From a virus: a stretch of DNA of 64,000 nt. The notes under the pieces were generated by a model that was given only the letters and a program-made list of their open reading frames with translations, did not search any database and was not told where the DNA came from. The position numbers were made by a program, and so were the translations under genes. The stretch is from positions 1 through 64,000 of the IMG/VR virus record IMGVR_UViG_3300031957_002411; one strand, 5' to 3'. Numbering within the stretch: the stretch's first letter is position 1; each line of letters begins with the position of its first letter. Positions 24,208 through 32,062 of the stretch are shown piece by piece.

Positions 24208-24798
24208 GTGACAGAATTAAATCCAGAAATAATAACAATTATATTTGGAGGAGTAAGCGGTGGAATTGGGCTTATTACTATATTTTGGAAGAAGTTTTTA
24301 AAGCCAATAGTAAAATTATGCAAAAATCAAGATCTTTTTATGGAGTCTGTGGCTGAAATAAAAAAAGAACTTACAACTAATGGTGGAAGTAGCCTAAAAG
24401 ATGCTATAATATCTATGGGCAAAAGTTGTGAAAGGATAGAAGAAAGACAAAAAGTTATCATACAAAGAACTAAAGCTGCCTTACACTACAGTGGCGCTGC
24501 TTTGTTTGAGACAGATGAAGACGGAAGAATGATATGGAGCAATGCTAATTTTTTCAAATATCTACCAGCGGGTGGAACGCATCTTGAAGGATTTGATTGG
24601 CTGAATATTATTCATGAAGACGAAAGAGAAGATGTCTTAAAAGAATTTATATCTTGTTTAACAATGAATAGAAGATTCTCAAGACCAGCAAAAAATTTCG
24701 ATGGACAAGAAATAAGATTTTTAGGTTATCCTTATCGTATAGACGAGGATAAACATGGAGGTTTCCTAGTAAGTGTTTCAAAAACTGAAGAGGTATAA
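24208..24798 (+). CDS. Membrane-anchored PAS-domain protein
   Basis: The 196-residue protein has an N-terminal membrane segment (about 8-27), a coiled-coil-like linker (about 45-90) and a C-terminal PAS-like domain (about 93-190). Its pattern is ALFETDEDGRMIWSNANFFKYL, then GFDWLNIIHEDEREDVL, and a closing strand GGFLVSVS. PAS domains bind small ligands or sense redox and light. No kinase or output domain is present. The start is GTG 24208 after AAAGAGGC. It lies just before a small membrane protein and a papain-like protease. A sensory role in lysis timing or membrane response is possible but untested. Confidence 0.75.
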   Translation: MTELNPEIITIIFGGVSGGIGLITIFWKKFLKPIVKLCKNQDLFMESVAEIKKELTTNGGSSLKDAIISMGKSCERIEERQKVIIQRTKAALHYSGAALFETDEDGRMIWSNANFFKYLPAGGTHLEGFDWLNIIHEDEREDVLKEFISCLTMNRRFSRPAKNFDGQEIRFLGYPYRIDEDKHGGFLVSVSKTEEV

Positions 24799-24800
24799 AA

Positions 24801-25022
24801 ATGTCAGATAATAATAATTCACCAGCATTTAGTCTTAACGTAGCAGATGTACTTGATATTGCTAAGAACACTGCGCTAGTAGCATTGGCTGCTGGCCTTA
24901 CTTATCTTGGTGAAAATCTTGGAAATCTAGACTTGGGAAATGCGGGTGTTATGCTTGTGCCAATTGCAGCAGTTGTAATTAATACTGTTGTTAAATGGGC
25001 TAAGAATAACACATCGGAGTAA
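24801..25022 (+). CDS. Small two-helix membrane protein, holin-like
   Basis: The 73-residue protein has two hydrophobic segments (about 20-36 and 47-63) with a short polar turn GENLGNLDLGNAG and a charged tail (KWAKNNTSE), which is the layout of class II-like phage holins. GAGGTATAAAA precedes the ATG. It is two bases after the PAS gene and three bases before the protease gene. The assignment is from topology and context only. Confidence 0.5.
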   Translation: MSDNNNSPAFSLNVADVLDIAKNTALVALAAGLTYLGENLGNLDLGNAGVMLVPIAAVVINTVVKWAKNNTSE

Positions 25023-25025
25023 AAA

Positions 25026-25946
25026 ATGTTTAATACACCGCGAGATATCTTGAAAGCTTACAAGGATGGTCTTGTAGGCTCATGGTGCGATCCAGAAGAT
25101 ACTGATAAACTTTTGGGAGAGTTGCCACACCCACTATTTGGTGTAGCTGCTTCTGATTTGTATAGTAGTGGCAAAGGGAAAGTTGCTTTACTCTATAAAT
25201 CTGCACAAAAATATGATCCCACCTTTGGTCCTCATGAGCGACAAACCACAGGTGACTGTGTTTCACACTCTACACGCACAGCGGTAGATGTAACTCGCTG
25301 CCACGAAATTGTTGGGGGAGACAGAGAAGATTTTGTTGCTAGAGGAGCTACAGAAGCTATTTATGGTTCTCGCGGTCATGGTGGTCAAGGAATGTCATGC
25401 TCTGTCGCTGCTAGATTTGTACATCAAAATGGTGGCATTCTAGTAAGAAAAGATTATGGATTTGTTGATTTATCTAAATATAATAGTAGAATAGGTACAA
25501 ACTGGGGAAGAAGTGGTGTACCTAAACAAGTAAAAGAAGAAGGCAAGAAACATCAAGTAAAAACTATTAGTCTTGTAAAATCTGTAGACGAAGCAAGAGA
25601 TGCTATTGCTAACGGGTATGCTTTAAGTGTCTGTAGTAATTATGGATTTTCCTCACGCCGTAGTGAACATGGTATAGCAAAAAAAAGCGGGTCTTGGAAT
25701 CACGCAATGGCATGGGTGGCGATGGACGACTCTCATGAGATATATAAGGAAACATTATTCTTAATTCAAAATAGCTGGGGAGCATTTAATAGTGGTCCCA
25801 AAAGATTTGATCAACCAGACGGATCATTTTGGATTAGAGAAAGAGATGCTGCTGGTATGCTCAATCAAAATGGAGCTTGGGCATTTAGTGACGTAGATGG
25901 CTTTCCACCACGAAAAGTAGATTGGACTATCGACGAGGTATTTTAA
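25026..25946 (+). CDS. Papain-like cysteine protease domain protein
   Basis: This 306-residue protein has a papain-type triad in order: Q73 with C78 in RQTTGDCVSHS, H226 in GSWNHAMAW and N249 in FLIQNSWGAF. The NSWG pattern is typical of C1 peptidases. No signal or pro-region is clear. In phages, such enzymes may process virion proteins or act on cell-wall peptides; the position between a holin-like gene and fibre genes allows either. The GC content is moderate and similar to neighbours. The stop overlaps the next start. Confidence 0.8.
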   Translation: MFNTPRDILKAYKDGLVGSWCDPEDTDKLLGELPHPLFGVAASDLYSSGKGKVALLYKSAQKYDPTFGPHERQTTGDCVSHSTRTAVDVTRCHEIVGGDREDFVARGATEAIYGSRGHGGQGMSCSVAARFVHQNGGILVRKDYGFVDLSKYNSRIGTNWGRSGVPKQVKEEGKKHQVKTISLVKSVDEARDAIANGYALSVCSNYGFSSRRSEHGIAKKSGSWNHAMAWVAMDDSHEIYKETLFLIQNSWGAFNSGPKRFDQPDGSFWIRERDAAGMLNQNGAWAFSDVDGFPPRKVDWTIDEVF

Positions 25947-27130
25947 TGGCTGCTATTTATCAGAGACTACAATTTAGAAGAGGGCAAGCAGGTCATTTTG
26001 CCATACACAATCCGATACTAGCTAGTGGTGAACCAGCGTTCACTATGGATACGCAAGTAATGAAGGTTGGAAATGGCTCTGACAGATGGAATGATTTGCC
26101 AGTGTTTTCTTCTGGTGTAAGCGATGCTGCTGGAGCTACATTTGCACAACTAGCGACTGTTTCTGGTATGCTAGATATAGCTTCTGGTATCGCAGTGTAT
26201 TCATCAGGCCAACAAAGTCTTGATGTAAGTAAAATTAATGCTGTTTCAGGCATTGCAAGTACTGCTTCCGGTATTTCTATATTTGCATCTGGACAAACTA
26301 TTTTATTAACAGCTTCTAGTGGAGCATTGAACACAAGCGTAGGACTACTCGAAGTATCTTCTGGTAATTTAAATACCAGCTCTGGCTTGCTCAATACAAG
26401 CGTTGGAGTGCTAGAAACTAACTCTGGCTTGCTCAATACAAGCGTAGGACTACTCGAAGTATCTTCTGGTAATTTAAATACCAGCGTTGGAGTGCTAGAA
26501 ACTAACTCTGGCTTGCTCAATACAAGCGTTGGAGTGCTAGAAACTAACTCTGGCTTGATCAATACAAGCGTTGGATTGCTTGAAGTTGCTTCTGGCGCAC
26601 TTAACACTAACCTTGGAACTGCTGAATCTGACATTATCATAGTTTCTGGTATTGCAGAAGCTGGAGGTGGCGGTGGTGCTACTGCTTCTCAACTAACTGG
26701 AGTTTCTGGAATAGCTGATACAGCTTCTGGTATTTCTGTTTTTGCTTCTGGGCAAACAATATTGCTTGCAGCAGCATCTGGCGCACTTAACACTAGCCTT
26801 GGAGTTGCTGAATCTGACATTGTTATTGTCTCAGGTATTGCAGAAGCTGGAGGTGGCGGTGGTGCTACTGCTTCTCAATTAACAGGAGTGTCTGGTATTG
26901 CTGATACTGCTTCAGGGATATCAGTGTTTGCTTCTGGTCAGACTATTTTAAATACTTCAAATAACACAATAGTATCAGGAATATCAGTACATTCTGTTAG
27001 TGGTAGTGTAACCTACAACTCAACAGCTAGTGGCAATATTAGTGGCATAAATACCATGCTTTTAGTAGATCAAGCTGCTTACAATTCACTTAACAAAGAT
27101 TCAAACACACTTTACTTTATACCGGAGTAA
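25946..27130 (+). CDS. Tail fibre with Mtd-like N-terminal domain and heptad repeats
   Basis: From ATG 25946 (GAGG upstream) the protein has 394 residues. The first 50 or so (IYQRLQFRRGQAGHFA, ASGEPAFTMDT, VMKVGNGSDRWNDLP) match the N-terminal domain of Bordetella phage major tropism determinant, a virion-attachment domain. Residues 126-223 are 14 seven-residue repeats of the form G-L-L-x-T-S-V, a likely trimeric stalk, followed by two 62-residue repeats. No catalytic motif is seen. It is a probable host-recognition fibre, expressed with the smaller fibre that follows. Confidence 0.85.
   Translation: MAAIYQRLQFRRGQAGHFAIHNPILASGEPAFTMDTQVMKVGNGSDRWNDLPVFSSGVSDAAGATFAQLATVSGMLDIASGIAVYSSGQQSLDVSKINAVSGIASTASGISIFASGQTILLTASSGALNTSVGLLEVSSGNLNTSSGLLNTSVGVLETNSGLLNTSVGLLEVSSGNLNTSVGVLETNSGLLNTSVGVLETNSGLINTSVGLLEVASGALNTNLGTAESDIIIVSGIAEAGGGGGATASQLTGVSGIADTASGISVFASGQTILLAAASGALNTSLGVAESDIVIVSGIAEAGGGGGATASQLTGVSGIADTASGISVFASGQTILNTSNNTIVSGISVHSVSGSVTYNSTASGNISGINTMLLVDQAAYNSLNKDSNTLYFIPE
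26321..26614 (+). repeat. 14 tandem 21-bp units encoding heptads
   Basis: Fourteen consecutive 21-base units encode heptads of the form G-[LVNA]-[LI]-[NE]-[TV]-[SN]-[SVL] (residues 126-223 of the fibre). A larger near-identical block recurs with a 105-base offset (26336 and 26441, five units apart), showing recent internal duplication. Such stalks can change length by slippage or recombination. Confidence 0.9.
26591..26962 (+). repeat. Two 186-bp direct repeats in fibre gene
   Basis: Copies at 26591-26776 and 26777-26962 encode a 62-residue module with SGALNT, VSGIAEA, five Gly, TASQLTGVSGIADTASG and FASGQT. They are about 85-90 percent alike by eye, mostly silent differences. Degenerate forms of the SGIA.TASGI..FASGQ part also occur near 26240-26310, so the fibre grew by repeated duplication. 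Confidence 0.85.
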
Positions 27131-27134
27131 TATA

Positions 27135-27599
27135 ATGCCAGATTACAGTAAAACACGCATACAGTTTCGCAGAGGGACTGCCGCAGAATTTGCTTCTGCT
27201 AATCCAGTGCTAGCGTCTGGAGAACCAGCATTTGCAGTAAATACTAATACCTTAAAAATAGGCGATGGAGAAACTGCTTATTCTAGTCTTTCTGCTGTTG
27301 CTGGAGGTGGAGGTGGGATTAGCAATGTTGTAGAAGATACAACTCCACAGCTTGGTGGTAATTTAGATCTTAATTCTAAAGACATAACCGGAGAAGGTGA
27401 TATACTAAGCACTGGAAGTGGTAACTTCGATCAAGGAGTTTTTGTAAGCGGTGATCCTGCTGTAAAATCTAGTGCATCGTCTGCGCTTGCTTCTGGTAGT
27501 TTGAATGTTAGTGGTGTAACTAATATGGTAATCACAGATTTAGCTGGCTACTCAGGCATAGCAGTGCCAGATGACAATACAATATATTTTATAGTCTAA
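27135..27599 (+). CDS. Short fibre with Mtd-like N-terminal domain
   Basis: The 154-residue protein repeats the attachment-domain pattern of its neighbour (IQFRRGTAAEFASANPV, ASGEPAFAVNT, TLKIGDGETAYSSL), then a five-Gly linker and a short beta-rich body ending in DDNTIYFIV, which resembles the neighbour's DSNTLYFIPE end. It looks like a small fibre or a capping or adaptor protein derived from the same ancestor. It starts four bases after the long fibre. Confidence 0.8.
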   Translation: MPDYSKTRIQFRRGTAAEFASANPVLASGEPAFAVNTNTLKIGDGETAYSSLSAVAGGGGGISNVVEDTTPQLGGNLDLNSKDITGEGDILSTGSGNFDQGVFVSGDPAVKSSASSALASGSLNVSGVTNMVITDLAGYSGIAVPDDNTIYFIV

Positions 27600-27609
27600 G
27601 GGTATAAAA

Positions 27610-27729
27610 ATGTCAAATCAACAAGAAGGCAGGAAAGGGTTGTCAAACATAGCTCTTTACTATGTTGGTGATAGAAAAATAAATCAGATTAAAAAGGGAA
27701 CTAAAGTAATATACCCATCAGAAGGTTAA
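27610..27729 (+). CDS. Mini-protein, tail-type (39 residues)
   Basis: ATG 27610 opens 39 codons with the motif IALYYVGDRKINQIKKGTKVIYPS. This YVG...I..I.KGT.VIYP pattern is a repeat I know from phage tail and fibre proteins. GGGTATAAAA lies just before the start. The next gene encodes a related protein. Likely a small virion part that folds with a larger partner. Confidence 0.6.
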   Translation: MSNQQEGRKGLSNIALYYVGDRKINQIKKGTKVIYPSEG

Positions 27730-27733
27730 GAAT

Positions 27734-27838
27734 ATGGCTGGAAAGGTAAGCTTATCCGATATAGCTTCATATTATGTAGGCAATGTCGCAATAGCTAAAA
27801 TTTACAAAGGCACTAAAGTAATATATCCAGAATCGTAA
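27734..27838 (+). CDS. Mini-protein paralogous to the preceding one (34 residues)
   Basis: ATG 27734 opens 34 codons: a polar start, then IASYYVGNVAIAKIYKGTKVIYPES, clearly similar to the protein before it. The shared Y-V-G and K-G-T-K-V-I-Y-P supports coding over chance. The gap after the previous stop is four bases. Tandem duplication of a tail-associated module is the likely origin. Confidence 0.58.
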   Translation: MAGKVSLSDIASYYVGNVAIAKIYKGTKVIYPES

Positions 27839-27858
27839 CTTAGTAAAGGAGAATAATA

Positions 27859-28080
27859 ATGGCAGTCGTATCAACTACAGATGTAGTAACAAATCCAAAC
27901 ACTTCTTCAGAAGCAACTAAAGAAGCAACAGTCGTAGTAACATGTCTAGCAACTGGTGAGCATAAAACTATTGATGCAACATTAGATGTTAGTCCAAGTT
28001 ACACTGTAATTGAAGCTAGACTAACTAGTAGATTTGATGACATTGCATACTATAATGCAGTAGATGGAGGCACTCCATGA
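27859..28080 (+). CDS. Unidentified small beta-rich protein
   Basis: This 73-residue protein (TKEATVVVTCLATGEHKTIDATLDVSPSYTVIEARL) is rich in Thr and Val, suggesting a beta structure. AAAGGAGAATAAT precedes ATG 27859. It lies between tail-type mini-genes and a run of membrane proteins, and the next start overlaps its stop. A small virion or receptor-binding accessory is possible; no family is recognised. Confidence 0.6.
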   Translation: MAVVSTTDVVTNPNTSSEATKEATVVVTCLATGEHKTIDATLDVSPSYTVIEARLTSRFDDIAYYNAVDGGTP

Positions 28081-28457
28081 TAAAGGAATCAAGACTAAAT
28101 TTCATATTTATTCTTGTAGTAGCTTTTGCTTCATACATGGCGTTCAATCAAAAGTCTGCAAACATAGATGGTGGAACTCCATATAGTTGTAATACAGAAG
28201 ATATTACAAACATGTACGCAGACTACATTCAAAAATGGAAACAAGAGGTCAATATTGCATTTAATGAAGCTGAAGAAGAAATTATAGATATTGATACTCC
28301 AGATATTGTTGGTCCAGATCCAGATCCAAAAAAATGTATTTGTGGTGGATCGGGATGGATCAAACAAGGCGATGGTCATAAAACAAAATGCCCTTATCAT
28401 GGAACAGGGATGGGTGATATTATAGAAAAAAATGGATTAATTTTACATAGACATTAA
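28077..28457 (+). CDS. Membrane-anchored protein with small zinc-finger-like motif
   Basis: The 126-residue protein has one N-terminal membrane segment (about 8-22), an acidic helical linker and an Asp/Pro hinge (DTPDIVGPDPDPKK), then CICGGSGWIKQGDGHKTKCPYHG (about 91-113 by motif). The paired C.C and C..H with Gly-rich surroundings resemble a DnaJ-type or GXG zinc-binding loop. Function unknown. It is the first of four successive genes with membrane or export segments. Confidence 0.62.
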   Translation: MIKESRLNFIFILVVAFASYMAFNQKSANIDGGTPYSCNTEDITNMYADYIQKWKQEVNIAFNEAEEEIIDIDTPDIVGPDPDPKKCICGGSGWIKQGDGHKTKCPYHGTGMGDIIEKNGLILHRH

Positions 28458-28470
28458 GATTGGAGATATG

Positions 28471-28758
28471 ATGGAAGTAGAAATGATACTAAGAATATCA
28501 GCTGTTGTTATTGCTGCTATGTTATTATTTGGAAATGTAGATATATCATATTGGAAAAATAAATTTACAGCACTCTTTAAAAGAAAACCAAGACCAGTTA
28601 TTGATGAGATAGAAGTAGAAAACGATAAAGCTTTCCTAGATATTGTAGATCTGTGGTATTCTCTGAGAAATAAATGCTCAGACCAAGAACTAACTCAGGC
28701 TGTAGAAAAATTGGACGAGGTATTTCCATTATTGAATGCGGAGAATGAAGATGCTTAA
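28471..28758 (+). CDS. Single-pass membrane protein with cytosolic tail
   Basis: The 95-residue protein has one hydrophobic segment (about 7-20), then a basic block (YWKNKFTALFKRKPRP) and an acidic helical tail. ATG 28471 is five bases after TTGGAG; ATG 28468 is too close. The basic block just after the helix suggests that the tail faces the cytoplasm. A similar helix, YWK and basic plan is seen at 36153. Function unknown. Confidence 0.58.
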   Translation: MEVEMILRISAVVIAAMLLFGNVDISYWKNKFTALFKRKPRPVIDEIEVENDKAFLDIVDLWYSLRNKCSDQELTQAVEKLDEVFPLLNAENEDA

Positions 28759-29221
28759 AAAGATTGTAATAATTACACTTTTAGCTTACGGTGTATTTGG
28801 AGGCGGTTTGTTGGATATTCTAGACAAACTGCCTAAACCAGATCCTAAACCTAATCCACCAGCTAAAATATTAAACATTGACACGCCTAGTCAAGATGTA
28901 ATTGATAGAGTAAAATTATTTTCCGACATAGTAACTGATCCTACTGATAAAGCTAAACTGGCGATTTTTAATTATGAATTTGCAACTAGAGTGTTGTCTT
29001 ATGACATAACATCTCAGCAGACAAATGATGTCTATACACTTGCTGGTAAGAAATTTTTTAAAAAAGCACTAGTAGATAAGTATGAAGGTCTAGCAGAAAA
29101 CATCGTAGATCTTCTAACAGAATGTATAGGGGAAGAAAATCACACACTCTCACAAAAGGAGAAGGAATCACTTCATGAGTATTTCTTAGCGGTAGCTTGG
29201 GTTCTAATACAGAAAGGTTAA
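28751..29221 (+). CDS. Exported or membrane-tethered protein with Pro-rich linker
   Basis: The 156-residue protein begins with a basic, then hydrophobic, signal-like segment (MLKKIVIITLLAYGVFGGG), followed by a proline linker (PKPDPKPNPPAKI) and a helical domain ending in YFLAVAWVLIQKG. ATG 28751 lies seven bases after CGGAG, better than 28736 or 28745. It starts eight bases inside the previous gene. The layout could fit a spanin-like or periplasmic protein, but no motif proves it. Confidence 0.6.
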   Translation: MLKKIVIITLLAYGVFGGGLLDILDKLPKPDPKPNPPAKILNIDTPSQDVIDRVKLFSDIVTDPTDKAKLAIFNYEFATRVLSYDITSQQTNDVYTLAGKKFFKKALVDKYEGLAENIVDLLTECIGEENHTLSQKEKESLHEYFLAVAWVLIQKG

Positions 29222-29225
29222 GTAT

Positions 29226-29849
29226 ATGTCACCTAGAGAAATATATGAAAATATATCTAATTTATTTAACGGAGAAGGTATTGTAGTCAAAGGATTTAAG
29301 ATTACATCAAAAACCCCAACTGTTGCTACTGTAAGATATGATAATGAAATTGCACATATTACATTTGGCGAGAATCAACCTAAAGCAGAAATTACAAAAA
29401 TAATTACAATTTATGCATACATTGAAAAAATAGTTTTTGGGCCAGAAGGTGGATCAATTAAGTTAAGAAACTTTCCAGACTTTAGTTTTAGTTATGCAGA
29501 AGAATTATCTACAACTTGTGCCACGTTTGACAACTCTGATATTTGCAATGAAATAGAAGTAAAATATTGTAAAAAATCTTACAAAGATATTGCTAAAAAG
29601 TGCTTGCAATATTCAGAAGAATGGGCTACAATGTCTATGTGTAATGGTATAACTTTTGATAATGCCGATTATTTTGATAGATGGAGACTTAAGGATCAGT
29701 GCTATAACTTTGTATATGAAAATGCAGTCGAAGAGGCAGAAGAAAAATACGGATCAATTATATTGACATGGATTTTCCTGTATGTCATCTTACCAACTAT
29801 CATAAGATGGATTGTAAATAGATTTTTAGATAAATTATTTGATACTTAA
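29226..29849 (+). CDS. C-terminally membrane-anchored protein
   Basis: This 207-residue protein has no N-terminal signal, six or more Cys in its middle part (STTCATFDNSDICNEIEVKYC), and one strongly hydrophobic segment near the C-terminus (about 181-198) followed by a basic tail. That suggests a tail-anchored protein. The Cys residues could bind metal or form disulfides. It is the last of the run of membrane proteins before the RNR gene. No family is recognised. Confidence 0.62.
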   Translation: MSPREIYENISNLFNGEGIVVKGFKITSKTPTVATVRYDNEIAHITFGENQPKAEITKIITIYAYIEKIVFGPEGGSIKLRNFPDFSFSYAEELSTTCATFDNSDICNEIEVKYCKKSYKDIAKKCLQYSEEWATMSMCNGITFDNADYFDRWRLKDQCYNFVYENAVEEAEEKYGSIILTWIFLYVILPTIIRWIVNRFLDKLFDT

Positions 29850-29869
29850 AGAAAACACGGAGCTAGTAA

Positions 29870-32053
29870 ATGTCACTCAAGTCACTGATGAGTTATACGT
29901 TCGTATCTAAATATGCGAGGTGGGATGAAAAAAAATTAAGAAGAGAAACATGGGGCGAATCAGTAGATAGAGTAAGGCAAATGATGGTTGATAAGTATGG
30001 AGATACGCCAGAAGTATCTAAGGCCATTGACCAAGCTTATGGTGACATGAAAAAGAAAAAGATCCTTGGCTCACAAAGAGCTTTACAGTTTGGTGGATCT
30101 CCAGTATTTAAACACAATGCTAGAATATATAATTGTATTGCGTCGTATATTGATAGAGTAAGATTCTTTCAAGAATGTATGTATTTACTATTATGTGGAT
30201 GTGGTACTGGATTCTCTGTACAAAAACATCACATAGCCAAACTCCCTAATCTAATTAAAGAGAAAACAGGTCAGAAAAAATATGTAATTAAGGACTCCAT
30301 AGAGGGATGGTCAGATGCTGTAGGTGTTCTTGTCTCTAGTTATTTTAAGGGGTGTGACTTATTCCCAGAATACAGCGGTAAGAACGTGATGTTTGATTAT
30401 TCAGAAATCAGACCAGCAGGTGCATACCTCAAATCCAGTGGTGGAAAAGCACCCGGACCAGACCCTCTTAAAAATGCCTTGACACATATTAAAAAGGTTT
30501 TAGACTTGGCAGTTAAGAATGGTCAAAAAAAGATTACTCCAATCCAAGCATATGATATAGTAATGTATAGTGCAGACGCAGTAATCAGCGGAGGGGTTCG
30601 TCGTAGTGCTACGATCTGCGTATTTTCTGGTGATGATGAAGAGATGGCAAAAGCTAAAACTGGTAATTGGTTTACAGAAAATCCACAACGTGGAAGATCT
30701 AACAATTCTGCGCTATTGTTACGAGGCGAAACAACTAAAGAACAATTCGCCACATTGATGGAGTCAGTTAAAGAGTTTGGAGAACCCGGATTCGTGTGGT
30801 CTGATTCTACAGAACTGATTGTAAACCCTTGCGTAGAAATTGGCATGTGGCCTGTTGATGAACAAACTGGTGAAACTGGTTGGCAAGCATGTAATCTTTC
30901 TACAATTAACTGTGCCAAAGTAACCACAAAGAAAGAATTCTACAAAGCCTGTGAATCTGCTGCAATTATTGGCACACTACAAGCTGGATTTGCTAGTTTC
31001 CCATACCTTGGGGAAGTGTCAGAAAGAATTATTAGTCGTGAAGCTTTGCTTGGCGTATCAATGACAGGAGTTATGGAACAGCATGAAATATGTCTTGATC
31101 CAGAAGTGCAAAAGAAAGGTGCAGAGATAGTAAAAGAAACTAATGCTAAATTAGCAAAATGTATTGGCATTAATCAAGCGGCTCGTACAACTTGTGTTAA
31201 ACCAGAAGGTACATCTAGTTGCATCCTTGGCACATCTTCTGGCATTCACCCACATCACGCTAAGAGATACATCCGTAGAGTCCAAGCAAATAAAATGGAG
31301 CCTATATACCAGTATTTTAAAACTATCAATCCTAGAGCGTGTGAAGAGTCTGTATGGTCTAATAATGACTCAGATGATGTAGTTTCTTTTTGCGTAGAAG
31401 TTCCAGACGGTGCAAAAATTAAAAATCAAGTTGGTGCTGTTGATTTACTTGAATATGTCAAGAGTACACAACGTAATTGGGTTATTACTGGCACGAATCC
31501 AAAACAATGTACCCAGCCTTGGTTAACACATAATGTATCTAATACTATAAATGTTAAGCCAGATGAATGGGAAGATGTAACAGATTTTATTTATAAGCAT
31601 CGTAAATATTTTTGTGGTGTTTCCCTGCTTCCAATTGCTGGTGATAAAGATTATGCACAAGCACCTTTCACAACTGTGTATTTACCTAGTGAGCAAATAC
31701 AGCATTATGGAGATGCAGCGATGTTTGTAAGTGGTCTAATAGAAGTTGGACTATCTTTGTATGAAGATAACTTATGGGCAGCATGTGATAGCTTACTTGG
31801 TGTTGGTCAAAAAGTAAAGGGTAAAGAAAAGATTGCATACAAAGAACGATGCCAAAAATTTTCTGATAAATACATGGATGGCGATCTAAAAAGATTGACA
31901 TACTGTATGAAAGATGTATATAATTGGCATGAATGGTTAGATATTCAGCGTGAGTATAAAGAAGTTGACTATACAAATGTAATCGAAGAACAAAACAATG
32001 TAAATCCAGTACAGGAAGTAGCCTGCGCTGGAGGTAAATGTGATATTATTTAG
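29870..32053 (+). CDS. nrdJ: Adenosylcobalamin-dependent ribonucleotide reductase (class II)
   Basis: The 727-residue protein matches monomeric class II ribonucleoside-triphosphate reductase. It has the substrate-site YNCIASYID, the radical-site NPCVEIGM (C321), a second ACNLSTINC cysteine, GTSSGIHPHHAKRYIRR near the middle, and a C-terminal redox pair C719-A-G-G-K-C724. It reduces NTPs to dNTPs and needs vitamin B12 and thioredoxin- or similar-type reductant, so the host must supply cobalamin. No B12 riboswitch is visible in the 20-base gap upstream. It opens the nucleotide/replication module; CGGAG lies before the ATG. Confidence 0.95.
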   Translation: MSLKSLMSYTFVSKYARWDEKKLRRETWGESVDRVRQMMVDKYGDTPEVSKAIDQAYGDMKKKKILGSQRALQFGGSPVFKHNARIYNCIASYIDRVRFFQECMYLLLCGCGTGFSVQKHHIAKLPNLIKEKTGQKKYVIKDSIEGWSDAVGVLVSSYFKGCDLFPEYSGKNVMFDYSEIRPAGAYLKSSGGKAPGPDPLKNALTHIKKVLDLAVKNGQKKITPIQAYDIVMYSADAVISGGVRRSATICVFSGDDEEMAKAKTGNWFTENPQRGRSNNSALLLRGETTKEQFATLMESVKEFGEPGFVWSDSTELIVNPCVEIGMWPVDEQTGETGWQACNLSTINCAKVTTKKEFYKACESAAIIGTLQAGFASFPYLGEVSERIISREALLGVSMTGVMEQHEICLDPEVQKKGAEIVKETNAKLAKCIGINQAARTTCVKPEGTSSCILGTSSGIHPHHAKRYIRRVQANKMEPIYQYFKTINPRACEESVWSNNDSDDVVSFCVEVPDGAKIKNQVGAVDLLEYVKSTQRNWVITGTNPKQCTQPWLTHNVSNTINVKPDEWEDVTDFIYKHRKYFCGVSLLPIAGDKDYAQAPFTTVYLPSEQIQHYGDAAMFVSGLIEVGLSLYEDNLWAACDSLLGVGQKVKGKEKIAYKERCQKFSDKYMDGDLKRLTYCMKDVYNWHEWLDIQREYKEVDYTNVIEEQNNVNPVQEVACAGGKCDII

Positions 32054-32062
32054 GAGGTTATA

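Noticed and set aside
25993-26640. Long minus-strand frame opposite the fibre gene
   Set aside because: It is a shadow of the repetitive + frame (Ser-Gly repeats read backwards), has no ribosome site and no family pattern; all real genes are on the + strand.
26321-26962. CRISPR-like regular repeats
   Set aside because: The repeats are in frame inside a fibre gene, encode heptads and a 62-residue module, and there are no unique spacers between copies.
25946-27599. Diversity-generating retroelement linked to Mtd-like fibres
   Set aside because: Only the N-terminal attachment domain is shared with Mtd. I see no reverse transcriptase, template repeat or C-type lectin variable region.
29850-29869. 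Cobalamin riboswitch for the B12-dependent reductase
   Set aside because: The gap is only 20 bases and holds just the ribosome site.
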